From JBKECO01 sp047974745 (GTDB lineage: Bacteria; Bacillota; Clostridia; Lachnospirales; Lachnospiraceae): a stretch of 64,000 bases of DNA. The position numbers and the translations under genes were made by a program. A model generated the notes under the pieces. It searched no databases. It had not been told where the DNA came from and saw only the letters and a list, made by a program, of their open reading frames with translations. This document shows, one piece after another, positions 1 through 8,321 of the stretch (positions within the stretch are counted from its first letter, which is position 1; each line of letters opens with the position of its first letter). The DNA lies in NCBI GenBank assembly GCA_047974745.1, contig JBKECO010000012.1:1-64000 (forward strand), read 5' to 3'.

Positions 1-40
1 TAAAAAGAGATTGAAAATGAGAGCGTAATGAAAGACAGTT

Positions 41-82
41 AAAGCCTGAACCCAAGATCAATACTGGGTTCAGGCTTTACTT
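41..82. terminator. Bidirectional rho-independent terminator ending the pduQ-S-T unit
   Basis: A perfect 14-bp inverted repeat (AAAGCCTGAACCCA at 41-54, its complement at 65-78) encloses a 10-nt loop, with short A and T runs at its sides. It lies 48 bp past the stop of the minus-strand shell protein gene, so that operon very likely ends here. It could also stop transcription arriving from the left. Bases 1-40 hold no recognisable gene. Confidence 0.8.
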
Positions 83-125
83 GTTTTGTCATGTTTGTAA
101 GTGTATATGTATTAGCGTCTGTATC

Positions 126-665
126 CTACATCAAAGACTCATATAACTTATCCGTTGGTCTTGGGATTACGGTACTGTAGATCAGCAGGTCGCTGACTGC
201 CTGTGCAGCTTCAATCGCTTCATTCACGGCACTGACATCACCACTCATTGTAACGTAGCCTTTACCTCCAATAGCGAAACCTGTACGGATCTCGATCAGC
301 TTTATATCAGCAGTCTTGGCAGCTGTATCTGCAGCCACAATTGCAGATGCAACAGAATAGAATTCAATGACACCAACGGCTCCTTCTGTCGGAACAGGAT
401 TAGTAGCACTGATGGCAGGCATCAGTTGATCACTAATATTTGAAATCAGGAGTTTGTCTACCATAAATTCCGCTGCGATGACTTCTCCGGCGTTCATGGA
501 GGCAGTTACGCTTGATGTGTCACCGCCAATGATGATCATATATTTACCTGGACATATGGTGGATGCACGCAGCAGTTCAACATCCGCTGCTTTTAGCATA
601 TGATCACAGGTCTCGATACCTTTTGCAATACTTGATAATTCAATCATGCCAACTGAGTTTCCCAT
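126..665 (-). CDS. pduT: Tandem-BMC-domain microcompartment shell protein, PduT-like
   Basis: This 179-aa protein has two bacterial microcompartment domains in tandem (about residues 4-85 and 95-175). Each has the alternating beta/alpha pattern of BMC shell proteins, for example GVIEFYSVASAIVAADTAAK in the second. Cys38, in the segment TICPGK, sits exactly where PduT carries the cysteine that ligates a [4Fe-4S] cluster at the trimer pore. Family knowledge: such trimers sit in the shell facet and are thought to move electrons across it. It is last in the pduQ-pduS-pduT order, 14 bp after pduS, consistent with a working partnership with the Fe-S reductase. The start follows GGAGGG with 7-bp spacing. 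Length matches PduT (about 184 aa). Confidence 0.88.
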   Translation of the reverse strand: MGNSVGMIELSSIAKGIETCDHMLKAADVELLRASTICPGKYMIIIGGDTSSVTASMNAGEVIAAEFMVDKLLISNISDQLMPAISATNPVPTEGAVGVIEFYSVASAIVAADTAAKTADIKLIEIRTGFAIGGKGYVTMSGDVSAVNEAIEAAQAVSDLLIYSTVIPRPTDKLYESLM

Positions 666-679
666 TTATTTTCCCTCCA

Positions 680-2026
680 TTAATTCGCTTTTACTCTGAT
701 GCCGGATGAAGTCACTTCAGATATAACGCCATCCACACTGGCATGAATATTTGCTGAAAGACCATCAGCCGCAGAACCGATCAGATCACCTGCTTTCACC
801 GTATCACCAACGGATTTTACTGCAGTTGCTGGCTTACCAATATGCTGGGATAGTGGAATATATACTTCTGCCGGAGATAGATCGATACAAGTATGTGCAT
901 GTTTTCCGTTGTATTTTCCCAGGTTCAGTCTCGAAATCAGACGGTCCGTGGGAACTCTTGTGATTTCTACGGTGGATCTGGCGGAAGGATTTTCCGTTTT
1001 TGGAACCTGTATATTCTTCTCACGAAGTTTGACCTTCATGTAATCATTAACTTTTCTTGGGGAAAGCCCCATTGGACAGGAGAACATCTCGCAGACACCA
1101 CAACTGCAGCAGTTCACTGCATCGCCATAGGAAGCTTCCATTTCTTTATCTGTCTGAATGAAATTTTCGCGCCATACATTTCTCATGACCAAATGTGGTT
1201 TCATTCTGTGACCGATCTGATATCTGGGACAGAGATCGGTACACATACGACATTGAATACAGGCACTTCTGGTCTGATTCTTTATGCGATCCATTGGAAC
1301 CTGTGCTCGTTTGATCAGATAATGATTCCGATCAAGAACTATGATATTTCCAGTGGTTTTAGTTACAGTGAGGGTATCGATGTCAGCTTGATCTGATATG
1401 ACTTTTCCCATCATGGGACCACCTAAAATAATGGCATAATCGCTGATAATAGGCGATGCCGCCTCGATACATTCTCTAATAGGAGTACCGATGGGCACAT
1501 GGAGCATAATTGGTTCGGGAACCTCACCAACAACTGAGAGATATTTGTCATATGTGGGTTTTTGCATTGTAGCTGCTTCAAACACACCAATGATCGTAGC
1601 AACATTATTGACAACTGCTCCAACCTCAAGCGGGATGCCGCGTTCAGGTACAGTTTTACCTGTTACCTGCTGAACGATGATCTGCTCATCACCTGCCGGA
1701 TAAAAAGTCTTCATTTCAAAAATCTCAATGGGAGCTTTTTGATCTGCAATTGCCTTTTTAAGGGCAGCAATCTCTTCTTTGTACTTTCCTTTGATTGCAA
1801 TTACTGCGTGCTTAGCATTAAGGTGCGCAGCCATGATTACAATTCCACCAATCAACGCATCGGGAAAAGTACGACATAAGAACTTGTCAGTTTCGATCAA
1901 TGGCTCACATTCTGCAGCATTGACGATAAAATATTCTGCCTTAGCATTCAGTTTTACGTGTGTCGGGAATCCCGCACCTCCGGCTCCAACAATGCCGGCA
2001 TCTTTTACAATCTCTACCAGATTCAT
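680..2026 (-). CDS. pduS: RnfC-like flavin/Fe-S oxidoreductase, PduS-like (cobalamin reductase of microcompartments)
   Basis: The 448-aa protein starts with the glycine-rich RnfC/Nqo1-type flavin and NADH loop GAGGAGFPTHVKL. It continues with an SLBB region and two ferredoxin-type cysteine clusters, CIQCRMCTDLCP and CCSCGVCEMFSCP (about residues 255-310). A C-terminal lipoyl/RnfC-type beta domain follows. This order and length match PduS, which reduces cob(III)alamin inside propanediol microcompartments and contacts PduT. The start follows GGAGAA with 6-bp spacing. The gene lies between pduQ (89-bp gap) and pduT (14-bp gap), so co-transcription is likely. It could instead recycle NADH for another BMC type (ethanolamine, glycyl-radical); no signature enzyme in the window decides this. 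Confidence 0.87.
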   Translation of the reverse strand: MNLVEIVKDAGIVGAGGAGFPTHVKLNAKAEYFIVNAAECEPLIETDKFLCRTFPDALIGGIVIMAAHLNAKHAVIAIKGKYKEEIAALKKAIADQKAPIEIFEMKTFYPAGDEQIIVQQVTGKTVPERGIPLEVGAVVNNVATIIGVFEAATMQKPTYDKYLSVVGEVPEPIMLHVPIGTPIRECIEAASPIISDYAIILGGPMMGKVISDQADIDTLTVTKTTGNIIVLDRNHYLIKRAQVPMDRIKNQTRSACIQCRMCTDLCPRYQIGHRMKPHLVMRNVWRENFIQTDKEMEASYGDAVNCCSCGVCEMFSCPMGLSPRKVNDYMKVKLREKNIQVPKTENPSARSTVEITRVPTDRLISRLNLGKYNGKHAHTCIDLSPAEVYIPLSQHIGKPATAVKSVGDTVKAGDLIGSAADGLSANIHASVDGVISEVTSSGIRVKAN

Positions 2027-2115
2027 AGCAATTCTCCATTATATGTAAACGACAATTATGTTACAGGCTTGTACATGGTTCATCCTTTGTTATCGCATTT
2101 GTCGCATATTGAATA

Positions 2116-3249
2116 TTATACAACATTCTTACCATCATATGCTCGGATAAACAGTTCACGAAGTTCTTCTTTCGTACATTTTCTTGGGTTCGTGGAAGTA
2201 CATGGATCCGAAAGTGCGGAATCGACCATATCGGGCAATGCTAATTCGAAATCCTGTCTGGAAATACCTGCAGCTTTGATCGTAGCAGGAATATTCAGCT
2301 TAGCAATATAATTTCTAGTTGCGCGAATCAGATTGATGGTACTTTGTCTTTCATTCGTGCTGTCTAGCCAGATCAGTCGTGCAACCTTAGCATATCTGGC
2401 ATTTGCCTCAGTCAGTGTATCGTAGAGACCGGCATTATATGCAATGACATAAGGTAAAAGCAGTGCATTTGCCTTGCCATGAGCAATATGGAATTTGGCG
2501 CCTAACGTATGAGCCATAGAATGATTGATACCAAGACCGGAGTTGCTAAAAGCCATTCCTGCAAGAGAGGAGGCATTGTGCACTCGCTGTCTTAACGTGA
2601 CATCATTAGGATTCTCGTAGACCTGGATCAGGAATTTATTTGCCAGCTTGATTGCCTTTTCCGCCAGAGCATCTGTAAAATCATTTCTGGCGGTACAGAC
2701 AAACGCCTCGATCGCATGCGTGAGAACATCCATCCCAGTATCTGCAGTAATATTGCGAGGAACTGTTTTTGTAAGCTCTGCATCAATAATGGCGATATCC
2801 GGAAGCATTCCATCGTCAACGAGAGGATATTTTGTCTCTGATTCTGTATCAGTAATGACAGCGAATTTTGTGACCTCGGATCCAGTTCCGCTGGTCGTTG
2901 GTATCGCAATAAATTTTATATTCAGTGAAGATGACTGTCCACGTGCAAAATAGATCATTGCCTTTGCAGCGTCGATCGGGGAACCACCACCCAGTGCTAC
3001 AACGATATCTGGCTGAAACTCCAGGATTTCTTTGGTTCCTCTGGCAACCGTTGTAATATCCGGATTTGGCTTTACATCTGCAAAAATCTTATATTCTGCA
3101 TCTGTTATATGGTCTGTAATATAGGAAGTAGTTCCTGACTCCTGCATAAATCGATCCGTTACGATATAGATTCTGCGCCCGCCTGCAAATGCAAATTCAT
3201 TGCCTGAGCCCAGAAGCATTTCCGTTCTACTGCTGAACGTGATAAACAT
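2116..3249 (-). CDS. pduQ: Iron-containing alcohol dehydrogenase, PduQ-like (1-propanol dehydrogenase)
   Basis: Group III iron-dependent alcohol dehydrogenase of 377 aa. The nucleotide-binding GGGSPIDAAK motif, TTSGTGSEVT, and the metal-ligand segments GMDVLTHAIEAFV and HSMAHTLGAKFHIAHGKANA (Asp and three His) are all present. In microcompartments PduQ reduces the aldehyde to alcohol and regenerates NAD+. An upstream in-frame start nine codons earlier is possible. I chose the internal ATG because GAAGGGAG lies 7 bp before it and homologues start near FxTFSS. It is the first gene of the minus-strand module, and the insertion sequence lies 261 bp upstream of it. The pdu name rests mainly on the neighbouring pduS and pduT. 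Confidence 0.83.
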   Translation of the reverse strand: MFITFSSRTEMLLGSGNEFAFAGGRRIYIVTDRFMQESGTTSYITDHITDAEYKIFADVKPNPDITTVARGTKEILEFQPDIVVALGGGSPIDAAKAMIYFARGQSSSLNIKFIAIPTTSGTGSEVTKFAVITDTESETKYPLVDDGMLPDIAIIDAELTKTVPRNITADTGMDVLTHAIEAFVCTARNDFTDALAEKAIKLANKFLIQVYENPNDVTLRQRVHNASSLAGMAFSNSGLGINHSMAHTLGAKFHIAHGKANALLLPYVIAYNAGLYDTLTEANARYAKVARLIWLDSTNERQSTINLIRATRNYIAKLNIPATIKAAGISRQDFELALPDMVDSALSDPCTSTNPRKCTKEELRELFIRAYDGKNVV

Positions 3250-3290
3250 GGCAGCTCCCTTCGAAATTAAGTACAATAAAAATCAAAACC

Positions 3291-3365
3291 ACATAAAACA
3301 ACCATTTTATGTATTGTGATGATGTTGTTTGTTACTAAATTACTCCAAAAATAGTGAATTGTCAA
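3291..3365 (-). promoter_or_regulatory. Possible promoter and hairpin/operator in front of pduQ
   Basis: On the minus strand a TTGACA box (3360-3365) is followed after 17 bp by TAATTT (3337-3342), a weak -10. Further downstream, ACATAAAA (3291-3298) and TTTTATGT (3305-3312) form an 8-bp inverted repeat between the inferred transcription start and the pduQ ribosome site. The insertion sequence ends upstream of this, so the operon may keep its own promoter. The rest of 3250-3510 shows no gene. Confidence 0.3.
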
Positions 3366-3510
3366 GATGTTTGAGGTGATTTGGAAGCAATGCAAAAAGA
3401 TATACCTCTTGCTTTGGATATAAGCGGGCAGAAAGAACCCAAAATTGCTTGCAATCACGAACATTTGCTGGATCCATATAAAATATTTAGTGCAAAACTC
3501 AGGAAATAAT

Positions 3511-3533
3511 GGTTCTTCCTCATATTTGCGTAT
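3511..3533. repeat. Left terminal inverted repeat of the ISL3 element
   Basis: These 23 bp starting GGTTCTTCCTCATATTTGCG are the exact reverse complement of 5286-5308. The transposase C-terminal frame ends inside this repeat, at 3520. Confidence 0.9.
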
Positions 3534-4338
3534 GGTCTCGTTTTTGATATAATAATTTTGCTGCCAATAAATGTTTACCACATCGGCCATACATGGTTCG
3601 TTTAACCATTTTTAATCGACTATTATTTCCTTCTACAAAACCATTGCTTTTATCACTGGAAACAGCATTTTCTACCGCTCCTATATCTCTTTGTAATCCC
3701 TTTGCAAATGAGGCTAGTTCTTTAATCGATGATACTTGGTATTTTTCTATGAATAAATATAGTAATGGCATGCTTTTTCTGACGAATACCTGACGGAACT
3801 CATTAATGCAGGTGCTGATCTCATATAGTATAGAATATTTTCTCCAAAGATAATTTTTATGCTCATCAGTTAACTTAATCTCCATCCATATTTGATTGAA
3901 TATTCCTGCTCGAGTTATGTAATCGGCTTCCATGCTTTTACTGTTACCTGTTTTTTCAGTTCCTCTGCTGTTCCCACCCGATCGATATTTGGATGCTGAT
4001 ATATCGTATTCTTCGCAAAGCTTCCGTATGTAAATCTGTGCATTTGTTTTTGTACCCGTGTAACCATTTTCGGTAATATACCTAATAATGTCTGCCTGAT
4101 GGGTCTTTGCTTTCAACTTGCTTAGGATTATGTCTCTATATGGATCAAGTATGCTCTTACCCTTTCTTCCATGACGACATAATACCAATGGATCTCCCTG
4201 TTTATATTTCTTAACAGTGCCGATGTCTTTTCCTGTGCGTCGAGAAATTTCAGCTATTCCAACCCCCTCTTGTTCCATTTCTTGAATTTGTTGAATTAGT
4301 TGTAAACATTTCTTTTCACCAGCAGTTAAGTTATCCAC
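3520..4338 (-). pseudogene. ISL3-family transposase, C-terminal portion
   Basis: This 272-aa frame carries the C-terminal half of an ISL3 transposase. An HTH-like segment (about residues 20-48, EISRRTGKDIGTVKKYKQGD) lies in the insertion domain. The last catalytic region follows, ending in the conserved FVEGNNSRLKMVKRTMYGR stretch that contains the final acidic residue of the DDE triad. It has only a weak GTG start and no ribosome site. It is therefore expected as a fusion with the upstream frame, which it follows in the +1 frame across an A8 run. It is functional only if frameshifting or RNA polymerase slippage joins the parts. Confidence 0.85.
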
Positions 4339-4339
4339 A

Positions 4340-5218
4340 TCAGTAGGCGTTTTTTTTACACTTATTTGAACCCGTGACTTTTTTGTCTTTAACTTTTACA
4401 GGCTTGGATGCGATCATCTCCATGTTAATTGGAATTGCAGTACTTGCGGGAATCTCCCCTCCCAACACTTTGTTTACTGCCTCGAGTAAATTCTGATGTA
4501 AATGAAAGCGATCAGCAATCTGCATGGCATCAGGCAAAACTTTCTCAATGGCTTTTGCATACGCACTGGCTCTGTCCCGAGTAATTGTTGTAACATGTTT
4601 ATTCTGTTCCAGCCACTCTCTTAACGTTTTTTCATCCCGACCATCTAATATAGCGATAGGGGAGTGTGTTTCTTCATCTACTATAATGGTTCCGTATCTA
4701 TGTCGTTTTTTAAAGGAAAAATCATCAACTCCGATACAACTTCCACAAGAAGGGGCTGGTTGTTTATCAAAGCGTTTAATCAATGTCCGTATTACAGTAT
4801 CACCACTTATTTTAATATTCATAGAGTTCATGATTCTTGCAGCACCTTCACAGCTGGTTTCTAATGCAAGATCCGTTATAAAATCGGCAAGCCTCTCCGT
4901 CATACGGCTGTATCCGTTGAGAAAACCGTCAAAGTTTTCGGTTGTGCTTATACAATCACACTCCGTATTGTCGCAATTGAATTCATAGAGATTAATCATA
5001 AGAATTGTTCGTTTCCCCAAAATCGGAAGATCTTGAACTTTTCTTTTGTGTACGGCATGGTATTTTGTTATTTTCTTTTTGCACTTCGGGCATATATAGT
5101 TCTTTGTATTTGACTTCATCTGTATGTAAACCGTATCTTCAGTGGTAAGCACATCTTGTATTCGTAAATCAAGCGGGAAGAACTGTTGTAGATTTAAGTT
5201 AGTATTTAATGATTCCAT
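4340..5218 (-). pseudogene. ISL3-family transposase, N-terminal portion
   Basis: The 292-aa frame begins 8 bp after AAGGA. It has a four-cysteine zinc ribbon (CPKC near residue 45 and a second pair near CDNTECDC). The DDE segments GVDDFSFKKRHRYGTIIVD and ITRDRASAYAKAI follow, with first and second catalytic Asp, then DRFHLHQNL. The frame stops at TGA immediately after TGT AAA AAA AAC. Removing one A from the eight would continue directly into the downstream frame. Either a one-base insertion has broken the gene, or slippage on the run produces some full-length transposase. Confidence 0.85.
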
Positions 5219-5285
5219 GGCACACATCCTTCGTTATAAATAGATACAATTAGTGTACCATAAAATGACCTATACCGATAGTTCT

Positions 5286-5308
5286 ATACGCAAATATGAG
5301 GAAGAACC
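5286..5308. repeat. Right terminal inverted repeat of the ISL3 element
   Basis: Exact 23-bp reverse complement of the left end. An AT-rich hairpin (5309-5318 with 5333-5342, followed by T residues) starts directly outside the element and may act as a weak terminator. Confidence 0.9.
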
Positions 5309-5505
5309 AAAAATTTGAGTGTTTAATTACATTCAAATTTTTTTAGTTGAAGAATAGTCTTTTAATAAGCCACCTGCTGTTTTCTACAATAGTCGTGAAA
5401 AAGCAAACAGTATGTAAAAAATACAAACATTCTCGTGATAATAAAAAGCTATAATATAGCATAACAAATTTATTCAGAACTAAAGTGAAGAAAAGGAGAA
5501 GCGAA

Positions 5506-6261
5506 ATGAAATATGCTTTAATTACAGGTGGAAGCAGTGGAATTGGATACGAACTGGCCAGGATATTCAGTAAAAATGGATATCATATTATTATAAACGG
5601 ATCAAATAAAGAAAAACTGGAAAATGCGAAAAAGGGTCTTGAGAAGGAGTTCAAGAATACGGTACAAACTTTTGTTCAGGATTTGTCGAAACCTGGAAGT
5701 GCACAGAAACTATATGATCAAATTCAAAATGCAGATCTGGAGATAGATATTTTAATTAACAACGCTGGAATTGGATTAATGGATGCAACGGAATTGATTG
5801 ATTTTACAGCTGATGAGCAGCTGATGCATTTAAATGTAATATCGCTTGTTCAGCTCTGTAAATTATTTCTTCCTCAGATGTATCGCAGAGGGAAAGGAAA
5901 AATCTTGAACCTTGCTTCAGTTGCAGCTTTTCAACCGGGACCTTTTAATTCAACGTATTTTGCTAGTAAATCTTTTGTTTTAAGCTATAGTAGGGCAATT
6001 CGATTTGAAGCAAAACAAAAAGGAATACAGGTTTGCACACTTTGTCCAGGGACAACGAAAACAAAATTCTTTGATCGCGAAGGTATAAAAGCTCCACCTG
6101 CTGCAGTTGAGCCCCAGGTGGTTGCCGAATATGCATATCGTAAGCTCATGAAAAATCAAGAAATTATTATCCCCGGAACATTTAACAAATTCAGCAGAAT
6201 GATTCCTGTATCACTTAGAATCCGATTATCAGCAATGATGACAAAGCTTCAAGACTCCTAA
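5506..6261 (+). CDS. Short-chain dehydrogenase/reductase
   Basis: A 251-aa classical SDR with the nucleotide-binding TGGSSGIGYEL loop at the N-terminus, the structural NNAGIG motif, and the catalytic Ser...YFASK residues in SVAAFQPGPFNSTYFASKSF. The C-terminus resembles the DltE/YqjQ-type subgroup that uses NADP(H); the substrate cannot be read from sequence. I chose the ATG preceded by AAGGAGAA at 5-bp spacing, rather than an in-frame GTG seven codons upstream. It stands alone on the plus strand just right of the insertion sequence. The strong promoter of the next gene begins 4 bp after its stop, so the two are at least partly transcribed separately. Confidence 0.85.
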   Translation: MKYALITGGSSGIGYELARIFSKNGYHIIINGSNKEKLENAKKGLEKEFKNTVQTFVQDLSKPGSAQKLYDQIQNADLEIDILINNAGIGLMDATELIDFTADEQLMHLNVISLVQLCKLFLPQMYRRGKGKILNLASVAAFQPGPFNSTYFASKSFVLSYSRAIRFEAKQKGIQVCTLCPGTTKTKFFDREGIKAPPAAVEPQVVAEYAYRKLMKNQEIIIPGTFNKFSRMIPVSLRIRLSAMMTKLQDS

Positions 6262-6265
6262 ATGC

Positions 6266-6294
6266 TTGACAAGAGACGAAATGTCTCTTATAAT
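6266..6294 (+). promoter_or_regulatory. Consensus sigma-A promoter with palindromic operator filling the spacer
   Basis: TTGACA (6266-6271) and TATAAT (6289-6294) are separated by exactly 17 bp, matching both consensus hexamers. The spacer contains AAGAGAC-GAAAT-GTCTCTT (6271-6289), a perfect 7-bp-arm inverted repeat. It is placed where a bound repressor would block RNA polymerase. The TetR-type gene downstream of the aldo/keto reductase is an obvious candidate repressor, but this is inference. Confidence 0.85.
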
Positions 6295-6326
6295 TCGTGT
6301 ATAATAATTGGAGGAGGAGCGACTAC

Positions 6327-7448
6327 ATGATCTACAAACCATACAAAGAAGTAAGTTTATCTGCTCTTGGAATGGGTAATATGAGACTGCCGGTACAAGC
6401 AGATCAACCAGAGACACCGATTGACAGGGAAAAAGCGCAGGAGATGATTGATTATGCACTGGAGCAGGGAATAAATTATTTTGACACTGCATACGTATAT
6501 CATAATGGTGAGTCAGAGAAATTTTTAGGGGAAGCATTAAAGAAACATCCAAGAGACAGTTATTATTTAGCGACTAAATTTTTTATATTGGCAAATCCAG
6601 ATTATAAAGCAGTTTTTGAGGAGCAGTTGAAGAGACTTCAGACGGATTATATTGATTTTTATTTGATACATGGCATTTTTGATCATACATTCCAGCAATA
6701 TTTGGATTGTGGATGCATAGATTACTTTTTAGAGCAAAAGAAACTGGGCAGAATTAAGTATCTGGGATTTTCGACACATGCAGAAGTTGACAATATGACA
6801 ACATTCGCAGATCATCACAAGTGGGATTTTGCACAGATCCAGTTGAATTATTTCGATTGGAAATATGGTACAGCGAAGGAACAATATGAAGTACTTGAAA
6901 GACGAGAGATTCCAATCATAGTAATGGAACCGATTCGAGGAGGCCGTCTGTCATCCTTAACACCAGAGGCTGAAAGGCTGTTGACACAGGCACACCCAGA
7001 CTGGAGTATAGCATCCTGGGCTTTGCGCTTTGTTAAGGATCTACCACAAGTACAGGTGGTTCTAAGTGGTATGTCTACGCTTGATCAGATAAAAGATAAT
7101 CTGAAGACCTTCGATGTAGACGAACATCTAACAGAAACAGATATGGAACTTCTTATGAATGCCTGTGACATATTCCATGAACAGGTGGTGGTTCCATGCA
7201 CAGCCTGTCGATATTGCTGTGACGACTGCCCGGTAAGTATTAACATTCCAGAATTTTTAAAGATATTTAATGCCTATAAGGTAGATGGACCATGGGCTCT
7301 TTCTGAGCTTAGTACTGTCGATTCAAAAGGCCAGCCGGCAGATTGTATTTCATGCGGTGCATGTACAGGTCACTGCCCTCAGAGTATTGATGTACCTGAA
7401 ATAATGGGTGAGCTTGCAGATCTGATTGCACACGCACCTGGCAGATAA
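6327..7448 (+). CDS. Aldo/keto reductase with C-terminal 2x[4Fe-4S] ferredoxin domain
   Basis: The first 270 or so residues of this 373-aa protein form an aldo/keto reductase barrel. Signs are GMGNMRLP at the N-terminus, the catalytic Asp-x-x-x-Tyr in YFDTAYVYHNGESE, and VMEPIRGG. The C-terminus carries two ferredoxin-type motifs, CTACRYCCDDCP and CISCGACTGHCP, expected to bind two [4Fe-4S] clusters. This architecture is common in anaerobic Firmicutes and links carbonyl/alcohol chemistry to low-potential electron carriers. The start follows GGAGGAGG with 8-bp spacing; a GTG ten codons upstream overlaps the promoter. It is driven by the consensus promoter just upstream and ends at a bidirectional terminator. 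A similar protein follows about 2 kb downstream. Confidence 0.87.
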   Translation: MIYKPYKEVSLSALGMGNMRLPVQADQPETPIDREKAQEMIDYALEQGINYFDTAYVYHNGESEKFLGEALKKHPRDSYYLATKFFILANPDYKAVFEEQLKRLQTDYIDFYLIHGIFDHTFQQYLDCGCIDYFLEQKKLGRIKYLGFSTHAEVDNMTTFADHHKWDFAQIQLNYFDWKYGTAKEQYEVLERREIPIIVMEPIRGGRLSSLTPEAERLLTQAHPDWSIASWALRFVKDLPQVQVVLSGMSTLDQIKDNLKTFDVDEHLTETDMELLMNACDIFHEQVVVPCTACRYCCDDCPVSINIPEFLKIFNAYKVDGPWALSELSTVDSKGQPADCISCGACTGHCPQSIDVPEIMGELADLIAHAPGR

Positions 7449-7451
7449 AGG

Positions 7452-7490
7452 AAAAATCCAATGAAAATATAATTTCATTGGATTTTTTAT
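7452..7490. terminator. Bidirectional terminator between aldo/keto reductase and TetR gene
   Basis: A 15-bp inverted repeat AAAAATCCAATGAAA / TTTCATTGGATTTTT with a 6-nt loop has T runs on both strands. It lies 4 bp past the reductase stop and overlaps the stop codon of the convergent TetR gene, so it serves both. Confidence 0.88.
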
Positions 7491-8134
7491 AAGCTTGTAT
7501 TACAGCCTTTTAAATAGATCATAATAAAATCTTTGATTTCATCATGAAATGAAATGTTTATTTTGGGTATACCAGCAAGTTTAAGAGCTTCGTCCAGGAC
7601 ATGGTTAGGAACACTACTGTTAATGATGCCGCTGGCATAGGAAAGAAGTATCCAATGAAATTTCATTGCAAGATCATACGGGATTTGAAAATTAGTAGAA
7701 AGCGATATAACTAGAATCTGTAGATCATCTGTGGATTGTTTTTTGAACTGAGCCAGTTTTACTACAGATACATTCGTTTCAATAATCGTTGACAGGATAC
7801 TAAAATATCGAAGAAAATCCTGATTACGAAATAAAACATCCGTTACAAGCTCTGCTTTTTCCGAGTCAGAACTGCAGACCTCGTTTTCAAAAGCATTTGT
7901 TATGCAATTGAAATAATGTCTCTGCTTCTTTAAATACAATTCCAGAAATATTTCTTCTTTTGCTGTTACATATTTGTATAAATTACTTCTGGACCAGTGC
8001 AATGACTTGGCAATCGTTGTTAGAGTGATATTATGATAGGTCTGCTCTGAAAAAAGCTTTTCAGTGGCACTCATAATTTCTAACATGCGTTCTTGTTTTT
8101 GTATTGTACTTCTGGCTCGAGTATATTCTGCCAT
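7487..8134 (-). CDS. TetR/AcrR-family transcriptional regulator
   Basis: A 215-aa regulator with an N-terminal TetR helix-turn-helix. Residues about 15-60 include the LTTIAKSLHWSRSNLYKYVT recognition region. A diverged ligand-binding C-terminal domain follows. The ATG preceded by AAAGGGAGG (8-bp spacing) was chosen; a longer frame adds 20 non-homologous-looking residues without a ribosome site. The gene is convergent with the aldo/keto reductase and divergent from the next SDR, so it may control the SDR and the reductases on both sides. Two palindromes are plausible operators: the promoter spacer at 6271-6289 and a TGCAAATTGCA core near 8262. The ligand is unknown. Confidence 0.83.
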   Translation of the reverse strand: MAEYTRARSTIQKQERMLEIMSATEKLFSEQTYHNITLTTIAKSLHWSRSNLYKYVTAKEEIFLELYLKKQRHYFNCITNAFENEVCSSDSEKAELVTDVLFRNQDFLRYFSILSTIIETNVSVVKLAQFKKQSTDDLQILVISLSTNFQIPYDLAMKFHWILLSYASGIINSSVPNHVLDEALKLAGIPKINISFHDEIKDFIMIYLKGCNTSL

Positions 8135-8252
8135 TGTTACACCTCCCTTTAAAACAATAAAAGAAGTATAGCATACTACACTTTGATTGACCATAGGTAC
8201 AAGAGCTATTAGGCATCAATGGAGGCATCGGATTCGAGATACTTATAAGCTA

Positions 8253-8295
8253 TTTTACAAATGCAAATTGCATATTTTTTGTAAAGTATTAAAAT
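8253..8295 (+). promoter_or_regulatory. Possible promoter/operator for the second SDR gene
   Basis: TTGCAT (8268-8273) and TAAAAT (8290-8295) are 16 bp apart upstream of the SDR gene. The same stretch contains the palindrome TGCAAATTGCA, flanked by TTTACAAA and TTGTAAA as outer arms. Such a nested symmetric site between divergent genes would suit the TetR protein. This is by eye only. Confidence 0.3.
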
Positions 8296-8321
8296 AGTAA
8301 GAAAGCTGAGGTAAATGAATC

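Larger units (their letters stand above)
3511..5308 (-). mobile_element. ISL3-family insertion sequence with frameshifted transposase
   Basis: The element is bounded by perfect 23-bp inverted repeats beginning GGTTCTTCC at both ends. It contains one transposase split into two minus-strand frames. Fused, the product has the ISL3-type zinc-ribbon/HTH N-terminus, the DDE core and a C-terminal YGRCG-type segment. The 8-bp flanks (GAAATAAT on the left, AAAAATTT on the right) do not match, so no target duplication of the size typical for ISL3 is visible. The insertion is old, altered, or arose by recombination between copies. It separates the microcompartment genes from the plus-strand oxidoreductase cluster. 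Confidence 0.88.

Noticed and set aside
893..1396. 167-aa plus-strand frame opposite the RnfC-like gene
   Set aside because: It lies wholly antisense to a gene with clear family motifs and has no ribosome site or recognisable protein features.
3267..3590. 107-aa minus-strand frame between pduQ and the insertion sequence
   Set aside because: It crosses the left inverted repeat of the insertion sequence and contains no conserved pattern; it is chance read-through.
5309..5342. Strong terminator right of the insertion sequence
   Set aside because: The stem is only A/T pairs, so stability is low; kept as a remark with the right inverted repeat.
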